36,334 nt of DNA from Actinoplanes siamensis. GTDB lineage: Bacteria; Actinomycetota; Actinomycetes; Mycobacteriales; Micromonosporaceae. Positions 32,175 to 36,334 of this stretch are shown piece after piece. Below the pieces are notes generated by a model. It made no database searches and was not told where the DNA came from. It saw nothing but the letters and a program-made list of their open reading frames with translations. The stretch lies in contig NZ_BOMW01000082.1 of the NCBI RefSeq assembly GCF_016862395.1, positions 1 through 36,334 on the forward strand, read 5' to 3'. How positions within the stretch are numbered: position 1 is the stretch's first letter; every line of letters starts with the position of its first letter. A program made the translations under genes and the position numbers.

Positions 32175-34262
32175 ATGCGCACCCTACTCATCGACAATTA
32201 CGACTCATTCACGTACAACCTCTACCAGCTTCTCGGCGAGGTCGGCGGCCGACCGCCCACAGTGGTCACCAATGACACTCCCTGGTCGACGATCGACTGG
32301 TCCGCGTACGACAATCTGGTGATCTCACCGGGTCCCGGCAACCCTCTGCGGGACGCGGATTTCGGCATCTGCCGCCGCGCGATTCTGGAGAGCGGCCTGC
32401 CCACGCTGGGAGTGTGCCTGGGCCATCAGGGCATCGCGGCGGTCTTCGGCGGCCAGGTCGGATACGCACCGGAGCCGATGCATGGCCGTACGTCCCTGGT
32501 CCGGCACGATGGCACCGATATCTTCGCCGGTTTGCCGTCACCGTTCCGCGTCGTGCGATACCACTCCCTCGCGGTACGCGACCTACTTCCGGAACTGGTG
32601 GCGACCGCCTGGACCGACGACGGCGTGGTGATGGGCCTGCGGCACCGGCAACGACCGGCCTGGGGCGTCCAGTTCCACCCCGAATCGATCTGCACCGAGC
32701 ACGGACGACAACTACTGGCCAACTTCTACGATCTGGCCCGGGGCCACAACCACGCGTCCGTGCTCCCGGCCGTGTCCGCGCCCCCCGCTGCGTCCGTCGA
32801 GCCCCGTGCCGAGCAGGTCCCGGCCGCCGCCACTGAAATCCTGGTACGCCGGGTCGACGTGGCACCCGACCCGCTGACCGTCTATCGGACGCTTTTCGAC
32901 CACGGGCATCATGCATTCTGGCTTGACAGCGGCCCGGAGGCCCGGCCCGATGCGCGCTTCTCATTCATGGGCGACGACAGCGGCCCGCTCGCCGAGTACA
33001 TCGAGTACCGGGTGAACACAGGAATCGTCACGATCCGGGCCGACACGCAGACTACCGAGATTCGCCGGCCGCTCTTCGCATATCTCGACGAACAGGTGCG
33101 GGCCCGGCAACTCCCGGTTCCCGACGGACTGCCCTTCGAGTTCAACCTCGGCTATGTCGGTTATCTCGGGTACGAGCTCAAGGCCGAGACGGGTGGGCGA
33201 GCCGCGCATCAGGCCGACGTCCCGGACGCCGCGCTGGTGTTCGCCGATCGCATGTTGGCCCTCGACCACCAGGCCGGGCATGCGTACCTGCTGTGTCTGA
33301 CGTCGGCTGGGGAGCGTACCGCGGCCGAGGAATGGCTGTCGCGGACCGAGGAAGTGCTGCGGTCACTGCCGATCATGCGAAAACACGCCGCGGAACGGAT
33401 GCCGGCGCCGGCCGACGCCCTGATCGACCATCGGGGCGTGCAACTGCGGCACAACAACGAGCAGTATCAGAAGCTGATCGCGGAGTGTCAGGACAAGATT
33501 CGCCAGGGCGAGTCGTACGAGATCTGCCTTACAAACTCGGTCACCGCCGATCGCGCCGTCGCCCCGCTGCCGGCGTACCAGCGGCTGCGGGCGATCAGCC
33601 CGGTGCCGTACGGAGCCTTGCTCAACTTCGGCGACCCGGCCGTGCTCAGCGCGTCGCCGGAACGCTTCCTCTCGATCACCGCGGCGGGCGTGGTGGAGAC
33701 CAAACCGATCAAGGGCACGCGGGCCCGCGGTGTCACTCCGGCCGAGGACGAGCGACTGCGCGCGAATCTGCTGAAGTCGGAGAAGGACCTCGCCGAGAAC
33801 CTGATGATCGTCGACCTGCTGCGCAACGACCTGAACCGCGTCTGCGAACTCGGGTCGGTACACGTTCCGCTGCTGTTCGACGTGGAGACATTCCCGGCCG
33901 CGCACCAACTGGTCTCGACGATCCGCGGCAGGCTGCGCGCGGAGGAGTCGGCGGTCAGCTGTGTCCAGGCGTCGTTCCCCGGCGGGTCGATCACCGGCGC
34001 TCCGAAAATCCGGACGATGGAGATCATCGACGACCTGGAATCCGGGCCGCGCGGCGTCTACTGCGGCGCGCTGGGCTGGTTCGGTCTCAGCGGCGCGGCC
34101 GACCTGAGCATCGTCATCCGGACGATGGTCGTCGCCGGCGGCCGGACGAGCTTCGGCGTCGGTGGGGCGATCGTCGCGCTTTCCGATGCCGAGGACGAAT
34201 TCGCCGAGACCTCGGTCAAGTCGATCACCATGCTCGCCGCGCTGGAGGACAACCATGGGTGA
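32175..34262 (+). CDS. papA: 4-amino-4-deoxychorismate synthase PapA (fused PabA-PabB)
   Basis: A 695-residue fusion. Residues 1-190 are a class I glutamine amidotransferase with LLIDNYDSFTYNL, GPGNP, nucleophile Cys81 (LGVCLGHQG) and HPES (His168, Glu170). Residues about 225-690 are a chorismate-binding domain with ESYEICLTN, ETKPIKGTRARG and SFPGGSITGAPK. The PIKGT motif (Lys513) marks aminodeoxychorismate synthase; anthranilate synthases have PIAGT. It converts chorismate plus glutamine to 4-amino-4-deoxychorismate. I chose ATG 32175 behind GAGAGG; a GTG at 32136 overlapping the papB stop is also in frame but has poor spacing. The 3' end overlaps papC by 8 bp. Since folate needs only a low flux, the clustered copy serves p-aminophenylalanine. 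Confidence 0.92.
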   Translation: MRTLLIDNYDSFTYNLYQLLGEVGGRPPTVVTNDTPWSTIDWSAYDNLVISPGPGNPLRDADFGICRRAILESGLPTLGVCLGHQGIAAVFGGQVGYAPEPMHGRTSLVRHDGTDIFAGLPSPFRVVRYHSLAVRDLLPELVATAWTDDGVVMGLRHRQRPAWGVQFHPESICTEHGRQLLANFYDLARGHNHASVLPAVSAPPAASVEPRAEQVPAAATEILVRRVDVAPDPLTVYRTLFDHGHHAFWLDSGPEARPDARFSFMGDDSGPLAEYIEYRVNTGIVTIRADTQTTEIRRPLFAYLDEQVRARQLPVPDGLPFEFNLGYVGYLGYELKAETGGRAAHQADVPDAALVFADRMLALDHQAGHAYLLCLTSAGERTAAEEWLSRTEEVLRSLPIMRKHAAERMPAPADALIDHRGVQLRHNNEQYQKLIAECQDKIRQGESYEICLTNSVTADRAVAPLPAYQRLRAISPVPYGALLNFGDPAVLSASPERFLSITAAGVVETKPIKGTRARGVTPAEDERLRANLLKSEKDLAENLMIVDLLRNDLNRVCELGSVHVPLLFDVETFPAAHQLVSTIRGRLRAEESAVSCVQASFPGGSITGAPKIRTMEIIDDLESGPRGVYCGALGWFGLSGAADLSIVIRTMVVAGGRTSFGVGGAIVALSDAEDEFAETSVKSITMLAALEDNHG

Positions 34263-35133
34263 CCTGCGCCGGGCGGTCGTGCTCGGCGGTGCCGGTGCGG
34301 TCGGCAGCATGATGAAGCGACTGCTGCAGGCCGCCGGTGCCACTGTTCAGGTGGCCGATGTGGCTCCGGACGCATGCCTGCCCGGCGACGTGACCACACC
34401 TTCGGCCGCCCTACTGGCGGCGCTCACCCACGCCGATTGCGTGGTCGTTGCCTTGCACGAGAGGATTGCCGTCCCGGCGATCACCGCACTCAGCCCGCAC
34501 CTGGCGCCCGACGCCGTGCTCGTCGAGACCGCTTCGGTCAAGCAGCACCTGGCGGCGGCCGTGAGAACGCACGTCCGGGGATCGGCTCTCGGCATCAACC
34601 CGCTGTTCGCCCCGGATCTGTCTCCTTCCGGGCGCAATCTCGCCGCGGTCGTTCATCGGCCGGGCGAAGGCGTCGGCACAGTGCTCGACCTGCTGCGGGC
34701 CACCGGTACGCGGGTGATCGTGACCGACGCCGACGAGCACGACCGGGCGATGGCGGCAGTCCAGGTCGCGACCCACGCGAGCCTGCTCGCCTTCGGCCGG
34801 GCGGTGAGCCGGCTCGGCGTGGATGCCGGACGGCTGGGGGCCCTCGCGACACCGCCGTACGCGACGCTCATGGCCCTGCTGGCCCGGATCATCGGTGGCG
34901 AGCCGGCGGTCTACCAGGAGATCCAGACCCTGAACGGGTACGGCAGGGCCGCCCGGGCCGAGCTGGCCGACGCGCTGCGCGTGCTTGCCGCGGACGTGGA
35001 GGCCGGCGATGACACTGCCTTCGGCACCGGGCTGAAAGACATCGACGCTTTCCTCGGCGAGGAGGCCGCGCTGGCGCGCGAGCACTGTGCGCGGCTGTTC
35101 GCCGTTACCCGAGAACACACGAGAAGGAGGTGA
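34255..35133 (+). CDS. papC: 4-amino-4-deoxyprephenate dehydrogenase PapC
   Basis: A 292-residue prephenate-dehydrogenase-type protein. It has the nucleotide-binding start RRAVVLGGAGAVGSMM, LVETASVKQHLAAA, INPLFAPDLSPSGRN where ordinary prephenate dehydrogenases have a His-Pro-Met-Phe-Gly-Pro type segment, VQVATHASLLAFG and an all-helical C-terminal dimerisation part. It oxidatively decarboxylates 4-amino-4-deoxyprephenate to p-aminophenylpyruvate. It starts at ATG 34255 inside the last codons of papA (8-bp overlap, with GGAGGAC upstream), so translation is coupled. The product would be transaminated by the IlvE-like enzyme at 5893-7029. A plain prephenate dehydrogenase is possible, but its location after papBA argues otherwise. 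Confidence 0.88.
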   Translation: MGDLRRAVVLGGAGAVGSMMKRLLQAAGATVQVADVAPDACLPGDVTTPSAALLAALTHADCVVVALHERIAVPAITALSPHLAPDAVLVETASVKQHLAAAVRTHVRGSALGINPLFAPDLSPSGRNLAAVVHRPGEGVGTVLDLLRATGTRVIVTDADEHDRAMAAVQVATHASLLAFGRAVSRLGVDAGRLGALATPPYATLMALLARIIGGEPAVYQEIQTLNGYGRAARAELADALRVLAADVEAGDDTAFGTGLKDIDAFLGEEAALAREHCARLFAVTREHTRRR

Positions 35134-35139
35134 CCACCG

Positions 35140-36294
35140 ATGCAGTCCGTGGTGAGATCGCCGGCCGAGGCCCGAGTGTGGCGTAGCCACACCGAACTGT
35201 CCGCGCAGGCCGGTAAGGCGTTCCAGGAGTTGCTGCCGTACTGCGTTCCAGGTGTCCAGGAATGGACATGTCATGACGAGGGCGGCCCCGTCGTCACCTT
35301 CGTGCCCGGCCATGGCATGCCGGCCGAGGAGATCGAGGACCGGCTGTCCGAGGCCCTGCGCCGTGCCCTGCTCACGCCGACACGGCCGCCCCGGATCCTC
35401 TACGACCGACCGGCCGTTCCAGCTTCCGGGGCGAGCGAAGCGGCCGACGTCCGGACGACAGGCCAGGGCCTGATCGTCCTCGGACCGGTGATGGCGCGCC
35501 TCGCCGGGGCGGTGGACGAATATGCCCGGCGGACGGCTGCGGAGCTCGGCGCCGCCGAGTACGGCGTACCCCACCTGGTGTCCTGGGAGACCATCGAACG
35601 TGCCGGTTATGCACGTACCTTCCCGCAGCATCTGACCGCCTGTTCGGTGGTGCAGGGCGACCTCGGCGCGCTCGACCGTTTCGCCGCCGCGGAGGGTCGC
35701 GATGCCCGCTCGACCGAGCTCACCACCGCACCGGTGACCCTGTCGCCGACGGTGTGCATGCACCTATTCGCCGCGCATGCCGACCGAGCGCTCCCTGAGC
35801 CGGTGCTGGCGACCGCCCGGCAGGCTTGCGCCCGGCACGAGCTGATCCAGGAGGGCGCCACCCGGCTCTGGTCCTTCAACATGCGGGAGATCATTTATCT
35901 CGGACACCAATCCGGCGCCCGCGATCTCTGCCGGGACGTGATGGCCAGGCTCATCGCGTTCACCGAGGAGCTCGGGCTGCCGGCGACCATCTCCTCCGCC
36001 TCGGACCCGTTCTTCACCGTTGAGCGTGACGCCCTGACCGGATACCAGTCACGGCTCGATCTCAAACAGGAGCTCCGGGGGCGGATGCGGGACGGCCGGG
36101 AGGTCGCGGTCACTTCGGTGAATATCCACAACGAGCACTTCGGGGACAGCTTCGCCATCACGATGGACGGCCGGGCGATCTCGTCCGCCTGCGTGGGATA
36201 CGGCCTGGAGCGCTGGGGTCTGTGGCTGTACGACCACGTAGGCGAGGATCCGGCTCAGTGGCCTGCGGTGCTCCGGGATCTCGCCGGACTCTGA
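35140..36294 (+). CDS. Class-II aminoacyl-tRNA-synthetase-like amino acid:carrier-protein ligase
   Basis: A 384-residue protein with the catalytic core of class-II (seryl-type) synthetases but no tRNA-binding arm. Motif 2 is seen as RLWSFNMREIIYLG (residues 242-255) and motif 3 as GYGLERWGLWL (353-363). The zinc ligands of the atypical seryl-like ligases are in place: Cys206 (SPTVCMHLF), Glu238 (IQEGATRLW) and Cys351 (SSACVGYGLER). Known relatives activate an amino acid and attach it to the phosphopantetheine of a carrier protein. Here no free-standing carrier protein is nearby, and the NRPS module at 27214-31233 has a carrier but no functional A domain, so that carrier is a candidate partner (inference). 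ATG 35140 follows AAGGAGG at 9 nt; the papC stop lies within this spacing, so the two genes are coupled. The last gene of the pap operon. Confidence 0.85.
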   Translation: MQSVVRSPAEARVWRSHTELSAQAGKAFQELLPYCVPGVQEWTCHDEGGPVVTFVPGHGMPAEEIEDRLSEALRRALLTPTRPPRILYDRPAVPASGASEAADVRTTGQGLIVLGPVMARLAGAVDEYARRTAAELGAAEYGVPHLVSWETIERAGYARTFPQHLTACSVVQGDLGALDRFAAAEGRDARSTELTTAPVTLSPTVCMHLFAAHADRALPEPVLATARQACARHELIQEGATRLWSFNMREIIYLGHQSGARDLCRDVMARLIAFTEELGLPATISSASDPFFTVERDALTGYQSRLDLKQELRGRMRDGREVAVTSVNIHNEHFGDSFAITMDGRAISSACVGYGLERWGLWLYDHVGEDPAQWPAVLRDLAGL

Positions 36295-36309
36295 CCCCCG
36301 GGCACCGAC

Positions 36310-36334
36310 GGCCGGCCGGCATCACCGGCCGGCC
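36310..36334 (+). terminator. Hairpin terminator after the pap operon
   Basis: A perfect 10-bp stem GGCCGGCCGG/CCGGCCGGCC with a CATCA loop, beginning 16 nt after the ligase stop codon. The window ends at its right arm, so a T-run cannot be checked. Confidence 0.7.

Noticed and set aside
1..36334. CRISPR arrays, tRNA or rRNA genes
   Set aside because: I looked for regularly spaced repeats, tRNA arm patterns and conserved rRNA segments and saw none.

Overview
The window comes from a high-GC actinomycete. The codon use, the LmbU-type regulator, the F420-type reductase and the TTA codons point to a Streptomyces or Micromonosporaceae relative; I cannot name the species from sequence alone. From about 3.0 kb to the right edge it is a nonribosomal peptide (NRPS) gene cluster. 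The first 3 kb is a scarred boundary with an IS3-family element, a broken nucleotidyltransferase gene, and the last 23 codons of an acyl-CoA dehydrogenase with its terminator.

Layout. 1-999: right part of an IS3-type element, inserted in the 3' end of a decayed AbiEii-like nucleotidyltransferase gene (1000-1646, minus) that has a small partner ORF upstream. 2009-3021: intergenic scar. 3022-3942 (minus): tyrosine-hydroxylase-like heme protein no. 1. 4298-4510 (plus): MbtH-like protein. 5175-5831 (plus): LmbU-family activator with two TTA codons. 5893-7029 (minus): branched-chain-type aminotransferase. 7063-8419 (plus): F420-dependent reductase, then a Rid-family protein. 13268-8503 (minus operon): LmbA-type gamma-glutamyltransferase homologue, LmbB1-type L-DOPA dioxygenase, LmbB2-type tyrosine hydroxylase no. 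2, C-methyltransferase, cupin. 13489-13767 (plus): AroQ chorismate mutase. 31233-13770 (minus operon): three-module NRPS with thioesterase, SnoaL-like protein, two-module NRPS. 31837-36294 (plus operon): papB, papA, papC and a class-II aminoacyl-tRNA-synthetase-like amino acid:carrier-protein ligase.

How it works together (inference). Two precursor pathways meet. Tyrosine is hydroxylated and ring-cleaved toward a 4-alkyl-L-proline derivative (APD), as in lincomycin, hormaomycin and pyrrolobenzodiazepine biosynthesis. Chorismate is turned into p-aminophenylpyruvate by papABC and probably transaminated to p-aminophenylalanine. Reading the adenylation pockets by eye, the assembly line is X - Pro/APD-like - (module with a dead A domain plus methyltransferase) - aromatic - Asp - thioesterase. 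The dead module has a normal carrier domain but no working activating domain, and the pap operon ends in a free-standing amino acid:carrier-protein ligase. Trans-loading of that module is the most unusual idea here.

Regulation. Five copies (one perfect, four with one mismatch) of the 16-bp palindrome GTCTCGCCGGCGAGAC lie in intergenic positions upstream of mbtH/hydroxylase 1, ridA, chorismate mutase/gamma-glutamyltransferase operon, the NRPS operon and the pap operon. They look like the operators of the LmbU-type regulator. I see no exporter or dedicated resistance gene, and no tRNA, rRNA or CRISPR array.
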